IMG/VR virus record: IMGVR_UViG_3300044998_001391
Span: 1 to 26,381 of that record
Reading direction: 5' to 3' (one strand)
Source of the DNA: a virus
DNA: 26,381 bases
Positions within the stretch are counted from its first letter, which is position 1. Every line of letters starts with the position of its first letter. Below the pieces are notes generated by a model, which did no database searches, had not been told where the DNA came from, and saw nothing but the letters and a program-made list of their open reading frames with translations. Both the position numbers and the translations under genes were made by a program. Shown in pieces: positions 1 through 7,384 of this stretch.

Positions 1-96
1 GAACTGCAAAACATGCTCACGAAGAGCCAGGAAAGGAATCATCAGAAGTTCCTTCCGGTACTTCTGGGCGGTGTTGTTTAAGGCATTCAGTGTCAT
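1..96 (-). CDS. Capsid-region protein, N-terminal 32 codons only (candidate major capsid protein)
   Basis: The frame opens with ATG at 96 and runs off the left edge, so only the first 32 residues are visible (they begin MTLNALNNTAQKYRKELL). It follows the coiled-coil protein by 20 bp on the same strand and comes after a prohead protease. In tailed phages the order protease, scaffold, major capsid protein is very common, and that order is the only reason for the capsid call. The visible residues contain no diagnostic motif. A head decoration protein is the main alternative. Confidence 0.45.
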   Translation of the reverse strand, partial: MTLNALNNTAQKYRKELLMIPFLALREHVLQF

Positions 97-116
97 TGTG
101 AAGTGGTATTAAAAGA

Positions 117-479
117 TTAGAAGTTGATTAACTCTTTGGCAGTGGCCACAATTTTTGAGAAGTCATCCTCGGCTGCAGCTTCAGTTTCAGTGGCTGCTTC
201 TTTGGATGCAACAACCTTTGCAGGTTTTTCAGGTGCACTTTGGCGCAAAGCGGCAATGGTGGTATCGCGCTCAGCTACCTGTTGTTCCAGCTCAGTAACA
301 CGAGCCTGGAGGGGATTTTCTTCCGAAGCGGAAGCTACAACAGACTGGATGGCTGCAACAGCATCGAAGTTTTCTTCGGCTGCAGCTTCACCAAACAATC
401 CGTTAATGGCATTGAGGCGCTGCTGAAGTGCATCGCGCTCTGCCACTACCTGATCAAATTTTGATTTGGGTACAAACAT
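117..479 (-). CDS. Scaffold-like coiled-coil protein
   Basis: This 120-aa acidic protein is rich in Ala, Glu and Gln. It has heptad-like runs at about residues 5-25 (SKFDQVVAERDALQQRL) and 57-80 (LQARVTELEQQVAERDTTIAAL), then a low-complexity Ala/Glu/Lys linker and a short C-terminal helix. Small acidic coiled-coil proteins between the protease and the capsid gene usually act as scaffolds for prohead assembly and are degraded by the protease. It sits 2 bp after the protease stop, so the two are very likely co-translated. Function is inferred from composition and position. A head fibre or chaperone role cannot be excluded. Confidence 0.55.
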   Translation of the reverse strand: MFVPKSKFDQVVAERDALQQRLNAINGLFGEAAAEENFDAVAAIQSVVASASEENPLQARVTELEQQVAERDTTIAALRQSAPEKPAKVVASKEAATETEAAAEDDFSKIVATAKELINF

Positions 480-481
480 GG

Positions 482-1363
482 CTATGAGTTTAAAAGTGAT
501 TTGATTACATTTTCCAGCGGCATGATCTCATCGATCAGGCCAATTTTAACGGCATCGCGGGCAAAGAAAACTTTACCGGTGCCCCATTCTTCACGGCCAG
601 ATTTAAGCTTATCAGCCCGGCCAGATTCAACCATTTTCAGAAACCTGTCATTGATGGCATTGAGGTCTTGCTTAATGAGTTTGAACTCGCCTTTATCAAT
701 GGCATCACGATAGGGCTTGTTTTTATCAGTGCTGGCATCGGCATACACTTCAATAATCTTTATGCCCTCTTTTTCAAAATACCCTTTATAGTCAGCCAGG
801 GTTAAAAAGGTTCCAATGGAACCAACCCGGGCCAGCTCCTGATTGGCTACTATGTAGTTTGCCTGCGATGCAATCATCATCCCGGCACTGGCTGAAAGAT
901 CATCAATAAAGGCAACAGTGGGTTTTGAAACTGATTTAACAACCTCTGCCATGGCCATAGCCGCGTAGGCTTCGCCACCTGGAGTATCCATGAGAAGGAT
1001 GTGGGCTTTGATGTTTGGATTTTTATCGGCACGTAGTAAAATATCTGCTTTGGTTACTGTACCAGAATCACCACATGCCTGATCGTATTTGGTGATTACA
1101 TCCTGCATGCTGATGATGGCTACCGAATTTTCGGGAGCTGCTTCGGGGGGAGCGGCTTCGCCATAGGTGCTGATAAAATATGCACCTGGAATGCCGCAAC
1201 CAATTACACCGATTCTTGAATCTTCCTTTGATTTACCTTCTGAAGTAAACGGCTGAAAGTTTCCTTTAATAAAGGAAGCAACCAATGGCAAATAAACTTC
1301 AGCTGCCTCAGGCGATATTGCCCAGGCAGCTGAAAGAGATTGTGTAATGGCTCTGATCTTCAT
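482..1363 (-). CDS. Prohead maturation protease, S49/ClpP-like serine peptidase
   Basis: A 293-aa protein with the ClpP/crotonase fold signature of S49 (SppA-like) phage proteases. The segment HILLMDTPGGEAYAAMAMAE gives the Gly-Gly oxyanion loop. DDLSASAGMMIASQA holds the likely nucleophile (Ser before Ala-Gly-Met, about residue 159), and RVGSIGTF follows as in SppA. A Lys in DKNKPYRD, about 50 residues further on, is the probable general base. In phages this enzyme cleaves scaffold and capsid precursors inside the prohead. I chose ATG at 1363; the in-frame TTG at 1381 adds only six residues. The next gene downstream is the scaffold-like protein, which fits the role well. Confidence 0.82.
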   Translation of the reverse strand: MKIRAITQSLSAAWAISPEAAEVYLPLVASFIKGNFQPFTSEGKSKEDSRIGVIGCGIPGAYFISTYGEAAPPEAAPENSVAIISMQDVITKYDQACGDSGTVTKADILLRADKNPNIKAHILLMDTPGGEAYAAMAMAEVVKSVSKPTVAFIDDLSASAGMMIASQANYIVANQELARVGSIGTFLTLADYKGYFEKEGIKIIEVYADASTDKNKPYRDAIDKGEFKLIKQDLNAINDRFLKMVESGRADKLKSGREEWGTGKVFFARDAVKIGLIDEIMPLENVIKSLLNS

Positions 1364-1407
1364 GAGTGATGCGAAGATCAATCATGAAGCCAGCGTAAAA
1401 AAGGACG

Positions 1408-1935
1408 TTATTCGAAGTCGTCGCTAAAGTCGTTATTAAAAGAACCTTCAATATTTTCTTCATTAATATAGAAGGGAGCCGGCACTTCATTTTCGGACGA
1501 AAATGAAAAGTTGTATCCGGCCAGATCAGAGGTATTATCTCCGGTACTGGATGAAAAATTAAAGATTACAGGCTGGCGTGGTGAGCCCACTAAACGGGTG
1601 CGGCCATTGGAGTCTTTAACGCAAAGCACAAAAAACTCTTTGGTCATTCTGGCGAATAAATCCAAGGCTTCCGGAGTATTAACCGGATAAAAACCCTGAA
1701 AAGGTTTTTTGAAAATATAACCGGCATCAACAATTTCTCCCTGATCTCCCAGTGAAGCTTTAAATGGTGTGCTGTAGCCAATGAGCCAGCCTTTACCTTT
1801 TACAAATTTTACTGGTTCCTGGCATTGCATATTTTCTACCAATGGCATGGCTGCAATGTACCGGGTGGGGGCAAAATAAAATGCAATCACCCCTCCCATG
1901 TTTTCTATCTGTTCTCTGTTTGGAAAGTCTGTCAT
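1408..1935 (-). CDS. Structural protein candidate, possibly tail tube-like
   Basis: This 175-aa protein looks beta-rich: alternating hydrophobic and polar residues, many Gly, Pro and Phe, and an acidic C-terminal tail that ends FNNDFSDDFE. There is no signal peptide, membrane segment or catalytic motif. It lies between the first gene of late block one and the prohead protease, so a virion role is likely. The N-terminal pattern (GGVIAFYFAPTRYIAAMP) and a later LVGSPRQPVIF segment are the kind seen in tail tube or head-tail joining proteins, but I cannot name the family with confidence. Confidence 0.4.
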   Translation of the reverse strand: MTDFPNREQIENMGGVIAFYFAPTRYIAAMPLVENMQCQEPVKFVKGKGWLIGYSTPFKASLGDQGEIVDAGYIFKKPFQGFYPVNTPEALDLFARMTKEFFVLCVKDSNGRTRLVGSPRQPVIFNFSSSTGDNTSDLAGYNFSFSSENEVPAPFYINEENIEGSFNNDFSDDFE

Positions 1936-1990
1936 ATCAAGGGTTATAAATTAAAAGACAAAACGAACATAAAAAAGGACTAAATGCACA

Positions 1991-2425
1991 TTAAAGCCTG
2001 GAGCCATGTCGCTGTATATCTTTAATGATTGCATCGGTAGAAAAATCATCATCGGTAAGTTTTAGATCCTTCTGAAAATCGGAAACAGCTTTTTTGCGTT
2101 GATACCCGAACCTGCCGTAAATTTTAGCATAGGTGCGGCTCCGCTCTTTTATCATAAACTCCAGCAGGTTATTAAACACTGTAAGATTGGTGGTGGTAAG
2201 CCCATGCCCGTATCGGTTAAACACATCTTCTGAAACAGCTATGTGAATGAAGTCGTTGTACACACCAACCAGCTGGTTATCTCGGTGGGTGCATCGCTTT
2301 TCAAGCAATCGGCAAAACACACCGTAAAGGCTTTGATCTATTTTATTCAGGTCAACCGGTTTGCCGGCAGGATCTTCCAGCCATTTACGTACATACTTTT
2401 TACAGGGAACTGTTATTGTATACAT
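1991..2425 (-). CDS. Hypothetical protein, first gene of the late block
   Basis: 144 aa, basic and mostly helical by eye, with a Lys/Arg-rich central segment (MIKERSRTYAKIYGRFGYQRKK). No catalytic motif is recognised. It is the first gene downstream of the repeat-rich intergenic region and the palindromes at 2427-2473, about 55 bp ahead of the structural genes. A basic helical protein at the head of a late operon could be a late transcription regulator, a DNA-binding protein or a small terminase-like subunit. All three are inference. Start is ATG at 2425, with a -7-like TATATTTA a few bases upstream on the same strand. Confidence 0.55.
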   Translation of the reverse strand: MYTITVPCKKYVRKWLEDPAGKPVDLNKIDQSLYGVFCRLLEKRCTHRDNQLVGVYNDFIHIAVSEDVFNRYGHGLTTTNLTVFNNLLEFMIKERSRTYAKIYGRFGYQRKKAVSDFQKDLKLTDDDFSTDAIIKDIQRHGSRL

Positions 2426-2426
2426 A

Positions 2427-2442
2427 GCTGTAAATATACAGC
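2427..2442. promoter_or_regulatory. 16-bp inverted repeat over a -7-like box just before the late gene start
   Basis: GCTGTAAATATACAGC is a perfect inverted repeat (6-bp arms, 4-nt centre) that ends one base before the start codon at 2425. Read on the minus strand it contains TATATTTA, one base off the Bacteroidota -7 consensus TAnnTTTG. It could be an operator over the promoter, or a hairpin in the mRNA leader. Confidence 0.5.
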
Positions 2443-2454
2443 GTATTAACTTTT

Positions 2455-2473
2455 TCGCTAATTGAATTAGCGA
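2455..2473. promoter_or_regulatory. 19-bp palindromic operator candidate upstream of the late block
   Basis: TCGCTAATTGAATTAGCGA is a perfect inverted repeat with 9-bp arms around a single G. It lies 17-35 bp upstream of the -7-like box at 2431-2438, so a bound protein would cover the -33 region. The half-site CGCTAATT also occurs in the repressor/early intergenic palindrome at 8816-8835, which suggests one common regulator. Confidence 0.6.
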
Positions 2474-2542
2474 TGTTTTTTCACGCAGTTTTAAACAGCA
2501 GCCGGAGTAAACTATCCTTTTTTTTGAAGATTTTGAAAAATG

Positions 2543-2554
2543 CTAATGCATTAG
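2543..2554. promoter_or_regulatory. 12-bp palindrome CTAATGCATTAG
   Basis: A perfect 12-bp palindrome, preceded by G so that it contains another GCTAAT half-site (2542-2547). It lies between the operator candidate at 2455 and the TGTAACA array. It may be an extra, weaker site for the same regulator. The spacing between half-sites differs from the others, so confidence is low. Confidence 0.35.
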
Positions 2555-2629
2555 TAAAAATGCAAATGATAAGTGTTTGAATTGTGAAATCGGAAAATTT
2601 CCAGCGACCTGGACTTTTTTTTGTCCCTT

Positions 2630-2980
2630 TGTTACAAAACCTTGTAACTAACTAATTATCAAAGTAACACGGTTGTAACAAACTTGTAACAAAGCTTGTA
2701 ACAGAAATGTAACAGGATGTAACAAGTTGTAACAGATTTTTAACTTTGTTACACTCAAAAACAGGATTCAAAGCCTTGTTATTATTCACTTTTTACTTTT
2801 TTGAAAATGATTTGTAACAATGTAACAGAGCAGTTAGCCAAAAAAATTCGGTGTGCAAACATGCCAAAAACACCTCTTTTTACCCTTTCAGCGGCAAAAA
2901 TCGAAAGTAGAAGAGGCTACTCCTTCTGCATCTAAAAAAGGCAATGGATTGAAAAACAGAGTTGTAACAGAAATGTAACA
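2630..2980. repeat. Iteron-like array of TGTAACA repeats (candidate replication origin)
   Basis: Exact forward TGTAACA starts at 2674, 2685, 2697, 2708, 2718, 2728, 2813, 2821, 2963 and 2974. Exact reverse copies (TGTTACA) start at 2630 and 2747 and bracket the main block. One-base variants start at 2643 and 2663. Start-to-start steps in the main block are 20, 11, 11, 12, 11, 10 and 10 bp, about one or two helical turns, so a protein would bind along one face of the DNA. A/T-rich sequence follows at about 2781-2812 and could unwind. The region holds no gene. Such arrays are typical of replication origins with an initiator. A transcriptional control array is the alternative. Confidence 0.75.
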
Positions 2981-2984
2981 ACAC

Positions 2985-3008
2985 AAAAAAGCCCCCAAAA
3001 AGGGGGCT
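2985..3008 (-). terminator. Intrinsic terminator of the early operon
   Basis: On the minus strand a 7-bp stem (AGCCCCC, loop TTTTT, GGGGGCT) is followed at once by a T run. It lies 28 bp past the stop of the last early gene (3036) and shields the repeat-rich region from early transcription. Confidence 0.85.
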
Positions 3009-3035
3009 GCATATGGGGAGTAAGAGGTAAACTAT

Positions 3036-3404
3036 TTAGTTGTCATGGTTTGGATATGTTGCCGGAATAGTATAATGCGATGACGTATCAAACGAATAAA
3101 GGCTCCAGCTAAATTGGCCGTGAAAAGGCCGGACGTGTGTAAGGAAACGATGTGGCCGGATGATACCGGAGGTAACAATCACCACCGGGCCATCATTAAA
3201 CCTTACGAATTTGATCCAGTGCTCTAACTCATCCTCGTCATCTATGCCCCGGTGAATGATAAAGTCAGCCTCCGGATCCGGTACAAAATCTTTTACTGGT
3301 AAATAGAAACTTACTTCAGATATTTTATCTGAAGGCAAAACGAGCTGATTAATGATCTGCTCCATTCCGTTGGAATGATGATGTATAAAAATGATTTTTT
3401 TCAT
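3036..3404 (-). CDS. Hypothetical early protein, alpha/beta type
   Basis: 122 aa from ATG at 3404. It begins with a hydrophobic strand and a His cluster (MKKIIFIHHHSNGMEQII), continues with an acidic segment (FVPDPEADFIIHRGIDDEDELE), and then a second strand, GPVVIVTSG. The alternation suggests a small Rossmann- or receiver-like fold, but no known active-site set is visible. An in-frame extension upstream exists, but ATG at 3404 follows a leader that is repeated before the neighbouring gene, which supports this start. It is the last gene before the early terminator. Confidence 0.55.
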   Translation of the reverse strand: MKKIIFIHHHSNGMEQIINQLVLPSDKISEVSFYLPVKDFVPDPEADFIIHRGIDDEDELEHWIKFVRFNDGPVVIVTSGIIRPHRFLTHVRPFHGQFSWSLYSFDTSSHYTIPATYPNHDN

Positions 3405-3416
3405 GTGATAAGGTTT
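3401..3416 (-). repeat. Duplicated translation leader, copy 1
   Basis: The 16 bp TCATGTGATAAGGTTT (plus strand) recur exactly at 3739-3754. On the coding strand this is AAACCTTATCACATGA and includes the start codon of the gene at 3404. There is no Shine-Dalgarno. Both copies are followed by an A/T-rich stretch. Confidence 0.7.
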
Positions 3417-3424
3417 TAAAATTT

Positions 3425-3742
3425 TTAGGCGCAAGTTGTGCCTGGACGCTCAAAAACTTCTAAAAAAGGAGTATCTCCAACAAGCCCGGCAATTTCGGCA
3501 GCGATCTTTTGAAACCTGATACATGGATGCATTTCGAAATCTGTATCTATTTCCATGCACTCTTTTTTGCCAAAAGCTTTCCGGACTGCCCGAATGTCGA
3601 ATGTGTATTCGCCCCATGTGTACCAGTAAATCATGCCCCCGATAGGATGCAGCATTTTGCCTTGAAAATCGACACCGTAACGGGTATCGTGTTTTAATTT
3701 TTTTTGCTCGTACTTGTCGAGCTCTGACACTTTTAAAATCAT
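3425..3742 (-). CDS. Hypothetical early protein
   Basis: 105 aa from ATG at 3742. The central part (HPIGGMIYWYTWGEYTFDIR) is aromatic-rich, and the C-terminus contains FLEVFERPGTTCA. I recognise no family. The ATG was preferred over a longer in-frame extension because it sits in a 16-bp leader shared with the downstream gene. The stop lies 21 bp before that gene. A strong hairpin separates it from the upstream 98-aa gene, so these two genes may form their own expression unit. Confidence 0.55.
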   Translation of the reverse strand: MILKVSELDKYEQKKLKHDTRYGVDFQGKMLHPIGGMIYWYTWGEYTFDIRAVRKAFGKKECMEIDTDFEMHPCIRFQKIAAEIAGLVGDTPFLEVFERPGTTCA

Positions 3743-3754
3743 GTGATAAGGTTT
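3739..3754 (-). repeat. Duplicated translation leader, copy 2
   Basis: Exact 16-bp copy of the leader at 3401-3416, again spanning the start codon (3742). The two downstream proteins share no obvious similarity beyond the first residues, so the leader, not the gene, appears to have been duplicated or conserved. Confidence 0.7.
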
Positions 3755-3776
3755 AAATATTTGTATGGATAACAAA

Positions 3777-3806
3777 TTATTGGCGACATGACAACGTCGC
3801 CAATAA
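3777..3806 (-). terminator. 11-bp perfect hairpin between early genes, possible terminator
   Basis: TTATTGGCGAC and GTCGCCAATAA form an uninterrupted 11-bp stem with an 8-nt loop (3788-3795). Read on the minus strand it lies 12 bp past the stop of the 98-aa gene and is followed by TTTGTTATCC, a short and imperfect T run. It could be a partial terminator, an mRNA stability element or a dyad for a protein. Confidence 0.55.
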
Positions 3807-3818
3807 GACTGTTATCAT

Positions 3819-4115
3819 TTAAAACAATGATAATTGTCCGGATTTCCATTTAATCAGCCGGGATTTATGAATGCCCATTGGCAGGATGTATTCTTCTTCT
3901 TTTCCGGTAACACCAAAAGGTAAGGGATCACTGTCCACCAGGAACCATTTAACATACAGATCATCTGTTTCTGCAATAATTGTCATTTCGGGATTTTTTG
4001 TCTCCAAATGATCAATATTAAACACTCCCGTTCTGGGGGTATCGTATTTAAAAAACCCATTGGCCCTGATTGGCAATGATGGAAATTTGCTTAATGCTTC
4101 AATGCCCATTCTCAT
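3819..4115 (-). CDS. Hypothetical early protein
   Basis: 98 aa, beginning MRMGIEALSKFPSLP and ending LIKWKSGQLSLF. No membrane segment or catalytic motif is seen. The start overlaps the end of the preceding TPGPW-type gene by 4 bp (ATGA arrangement), so translation is probably coupled. The C-terminal sequence QLSLF resembles the short QL(S/D)LF motif by which some proteins bind the bacterial sliding clamp. This is a suggestion from the motif alone, but it would suit a protein encoded near the replication gene. Confidence 0.55.
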   Translation of the reverse strand: MRMGIEALSKFPSLPIRANGFFKYDTPRTGVFNIDHLETKNPEMTIIAETDDLYVKWFLVDSDPLPFGVTGKEEEYILPMGIHKSRLIKWKSGQLSLF

Positions 4116-4642
4116 TCTGAAAATCCGTTTAAAAAGGTTACCGGGAAAAGATCATCGGATGGGTTGATTACTATAATGTTATCGGTGCCATCTGTCGTGT
4201 CGGTAGCCCACATGTACACAGTCTCGGCTCCCTTCACGTTTTCGTAGGCTTTCCGGTAACGCTCGAAGGGTGCTGCCTCACTGACCTGTTTAGGTTCAAT
4301 GTATAAGAATGCCACCGCCAGCGCAACTAAGGTATAGGCGATCATAAATAGTCGTAATAAGCTTAGCTTCCGCTGAGCTTCATCCCTCTGGTGTACGATG
4401 TAATCGTAGTTTTTTTCGAGCACCTTAGCCGTCCGGACGAAGTTCTCCGGATCGTCAACATCTTCCAGCGCGTTCACGCAGGAAACGATGCGGTCTGCGT
4501 TTGCGTCTTGATTATCCATTGGTGTCTCGTCTTTATACCACAGCTGGCATATTGCATTGCCGTCAGCATCAATAATCCTGTGGGCTTCGTATTTTTGGCC
4601 TTCAATTACCCACGGCCCTGGGGTGTGTTTTGTTGTGCTCAT
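4112..4642 (-). CDS. TPGPW-motif phage protein with a membrane segment
   Basis: 176 aa from ATG at 4642. The N-terminus carries HTPGPWVIEG (residues 6-15), followed by ADGNAICQLWY and DANADRIVSCVNALEDVDDPENFV. This TPGPW domain is widespread in small accessory proteins of phages and has no settled function. After a basic helical stretch comes one membrane segment (about residues 95-115, LLRLFMIAYTLVALAVAFLY) and a polar C-terminal domain of about 60 residues. The membrane anchor is unusual for TPGPW proteins, which are mostly small and soluble. The ATG at 4687 would overlap the upstream gene by 26 bp, so the internal start is preferred. Confidence 0.7.
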   Translation of the reverse strand: MSTTKHTPGPWVIEGQKYEAHRIIDADGNAICQLWYKDETPMDNQDANADRIVSCVNALEDVDDPENFVRTAKVLEKNYDYIVHQRDEAQRKLSLLRLFMIAYTLVALAVAFLYIEPKQVSEAAPFERYRKAYENVKGAETVYMWATDTTDGTDNIIVINPSDDLFPVTFLNGFSE

Positions 4643-4661
4643 AGGTTTATGTGTTTGTTTA

Positions 4662-4955
4662 TTATTTGCATTTGAGTTTGCCTGCATCCAGCAGATTATG
4701 TATGTGGTGAAAGCTTTTTTGCACTTCCAGTATTACCTCTCTTTGAAAATTGGTTTCCTGCAGGATGTAATAGCTGCGATGCATATCGGTTTCATCGGGT
4801 TCTGCGTTTGGTAATGGTTCAGCAATTATCAGCTGGCCGGTGCCGGAATCGTACCCCACGCCTCCCATGGTAATGTGGTGCCGGCTTTTAATTCTAAACC
4901 ACCGGTTGCCAGATACCAGGCGCTGTTCATCTTCTAAAAAACAAAAGCTATTCAT
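4662..4955 (-). CDS. Hypothetical early protein
   Basis: 97 aa. It starts 2 bp after the primase-helicase stop and shares its strand. The N-terminal half is beta-like (WFRIKSRHHITMGGVGYD, QLIIAEPLPNAEPDETD). The C-terminal half is a helix ending DAGKLKCK. No family is recognised. The context suggests an accessory role in early infection. Confidence 0.55.
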   Translation of the reverse strand: MNSFCFLEDEQRLVSGNRWFRIKSRHHITMGGVGYDSGTGQLIIAEPLPNAEPDETDMHRSYYILQETNFQREVILEVQKSFHHIHNLLDAGKLKCK

Positions 4956-4957
4956 AC

Positions 4958-7384
4958 TTAAAAGTCAAGTTCAGGATCGGGTGTGTATTCTTTAGTGGGC
5001 AGCGATTTGTTCAGCAGTTCCTGTTCCGGATTACCCATACTTTTCATTTCTTCGGGGGTAAGAAACATTTCGGGTGTAAAAACATAGGGCCGTCCCTGGC
5101 AGGTTACTTCTACCCTTTTCATTTCGCTGTTGCCATCAGAATAAACCTGATGCCATTTTGGATATGAGTATCGGCAGGTTACTTCGCGGCGCTCTATGTC
5201 TTCCATGTTGGCATGTGGGTAATGCTTCAATATGGCTTTGAGGCTTTCATACTGAGCCTGCTTGTAATAAAACTTGCAGTACTTCTCGGCTTTGAGGTCA
5301 TTTTGTATCACCTTGGCCAGATAGTTGGCTTCATATCTTCCCCGGAAGCATTCCTGGTGTACATCCATACGGGACATGAGTATTTGATCGCAGCCAAAAT
5401 CAAGGAATTTCTCCCGGAAGAATTCCCGGAGTTCTTTTTCGATAGTTGGTTTTGAGAATGAAATTACTTTGCGGAGTGCATCGGTTTTGATGATGTTGTG
5501 ATCGAACCATGCCCGGCTCATTTTATTGGTTTTGAGCTGGCGTTTATTCAGGTAGTTCAAAAAGGCGGGTATTTCATCCATCATAATTTTTTCCATGTCT
5601 GGAATTTTATTGGTGATGGAAGGAATTTTGCGCACCCAATAACGAACATCGTCCTCTGATGCGTAAATGAAATTTTCTTCATTGTTGGTAAGCAGGATGA
5701 ACTTTCCAAAGAAGTCTATTTCTACCTGGTCTTTACCTTTGGCATTCATCATGATTTTATCTGCTGTGCTCAGCGACTTGATTTTTTCGATTACGATGTG
5801 CTTGTCAATCTTTGCCTCATCGCAAATTACCAGCAGCTTGCTGCTCCATGATGCGTTAAAGTCGTTGCTGAGATCTGAGTTACCCACAATGGCCACATTG
5901 CTGGTAAAAATCAGTTTGAGCCACTTGGCAAAGGTGGATTTACCCGTTTCGTTTTCTCGCGATACCAAACATAGGATGGGTAAAATCTGCGTTGGCTTTT
6001 GGTACAGCAGCTGAATATAATCTAACCCTAGATCCAGCTCATCAATTTCAAACGATTCACCATTTTTTGCCAGCTTGCAGGAAATTTTCCCGGAGCCGAA
6101 AATGTGCTTTAAAAAGTTGAGGGTAATGTCGCAGTCACCATCTTCAGGTTCGTGTTCAAACTGGCCGTATATGTTATAGCAGCCATGTATTACCTCTTGC
6201 CAGTTGTTATGATCGGGTACATTGCAAAAAGCTTTGAACTTAGGAACGAACTTGATGATACCCTTTCCATGATCATCAATGATGGTTTGTTTTTGGCGAC
6301 GATGGAAGGTATGCTCCAGCTGGTTGTACTTGTTTGGAATGGCTACCTTTTCATGGTACTGATCGCCCACACGAAAGAAACGGCTGGCATCTGCCGGCAC
6401 CACAATATCACAGATCTGTTTCTCCCGGTTCCATTTGTAGCGCGTACCATGAAAAGTGAACTCTTTTTCCAGCAATTCAGGGCGGCGTTCAGCATGTTCA
6501 AGTACAAAATCTGATACTGAATGAATGTGAAAATAACGGTGCAGCTTCTTGGTGTTGTGGGTAACATTCATCTTAAAGAAATAGCTTCCCTCAGTAAAGC
6601 TGTACAGGTCAGTAAGAATATCGTCTATTTTATCCGGAGCTGCAATCAGCATATCGTCCAGCCCTTTGGGAAATCCGTGAATAGAATCACTGATACAGTG
6701 AGAAAACCACACATCTATATCACTTCTTAGATCAAGCAACAGATCTCTAACCGCCAGCGTGCTAAAGAAAAAGTTACTTGGCCGCTTGTACAGGTCAACC
6801 TCTTCAACGTCTTTAGAGGAAATATCCCGGCAATCGCCATCAAGAAGCCAAACAACCCGCTGAACCTGGCATGTTTTAATAAGTCGAATAACATCATGAT
6901 GCAGCTTTCCGGTGTCTTTATCCTTGTAGTGAGTTATGCTAGAGAGCCCAACCACATCAGCCCCATGCATCCCTGCTTTAAAGGCTTTTATATAGCCTTC
7001 GGTTAAAAACAGGGTTTCGATGGTTTCTTTATTTTGAAACTTCTTTACCAGGTTTGGTGGGAAGAAAGGCCAGGTACCTGCCCTTCTTGGAATGTGGTAT
7101 TTTTTAAGGTCACCGGTTTTAGTTTTTTCAGGTACAGCCAACCGGGTAATTACAAATTCATTTTTTTTCCATCGGCTTCCTTCTCTTGCAAAATTGATAC
7201 TGCAGCCATCGATTGTATAAACAAAAATGTCAATGCCTTTATCACTTGGCCTGAAAATGGGGCGAATCTTCACCACATTTTCTCTTTGTTCAGAATCGTA
7301 TTCCAGAATTCCGATTTTGTTCAATTCATCGGTAATACCTAGCAGCTCCATTCGCTGCTGGAAGTATTCATTATTTTCTGCCAT
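4958..7384 (-). CDS. Primase-helicase: TOPRIM domain plus SF3 (D5-type) helicase
   Basis: 808 aa. The N-terminal half has a TOPRIM signature: FLTEG with Glu129, then VVWLLDGD with the DxD at 182-184. This matches the toprim-like domain of phage and plasmid primases. The C-terminal half is an SF3-type helicase: Walker A in ENETGKST (477-484), Walker B in LLVICDEAK (Asp522-Glu523) and motif C KFILLTNN (561-568), followed by an arginine-bearing RYWVRKIP segment. SF3 helicases unwind origins as hexamers. It is the only replication enzyme in the window, so it probably primes and unwinds the phage origin and uses host polymerase. A replicon-type D5/DUF5906 relative is the closest assignment I can make. 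Confidence 0.85.
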   Translation of the reverse strand: MAENNEYFQQRMELLGITDELNKIGILEYDSEQRENVVKIRPIFRPSDKGIDIFVYTIDGCSINFAREGSRWKKNEFVITRLAVPEKTKTGDLKKYHIPRRAGTWPFFPPNLVKKFQNKETIETLFLTEGYIKAFKAGMHGADVVGLSSITHYKDKDTGKLHHDVIRLIKTCQVQRVVWLLDGDCRDISSKDVEEVDLYKRPSNFFFSTLAVRDLLLDLRSDIDVWFSHCISDSIHGFPKGLDDMLIAAPDKIDDILTDLYSFTEGSYFFKMNVTHNTKKLHRYFHIHSVSDFVLEHAERRPELLEKEFTFHGTRYKWNREKQICDIVVPADASRFFRVGDQYHEKVAIPNKYNQLEHTFHRRQKQTIIDDHGKGIIKFVPKFKAFCNVPDHNNWQEVIHGCYNIYGQFEHEPEDGDCDITLNFLKHIFGSGKISCKLAKNGESFEIDELDLGLDYIQLLYQKPTQILPILCLVSRENETGKSTFAKWLKLIFTSNVAIVGNSDLSNDFNASWSSKLLVICDEAKIDKHIVIEKIKSLSTADKIMMNAKGKDQVEIDFFGKFILLTNNEENFIYASEDDVRYWVRKIPSITNKIPDMEKIMMDEIPAFLNYLNKRQLKTNKMSRAWFDHNIIKTDALRKVISFSKPTIEKELREFFREKFLDFGCDQILMSRMDVHQECFRGRYEANYLAKVIQNDLKAEKYCKFYYKQAQYESLKAILKHYPHANMEDIERREVTCRYSYPKWHQVYSDGNSEMKRVEVTCQGRPYVFTPEMFLTPEEMKSMGNPEQELLNKSLPTKEYTPDPELDF

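Noticed and set aside
2630-2980. CRISPR array
   Set aside because: The repeat unit is only 7 bp with 3-5 bp between units in the main block, and no cas genes are present.
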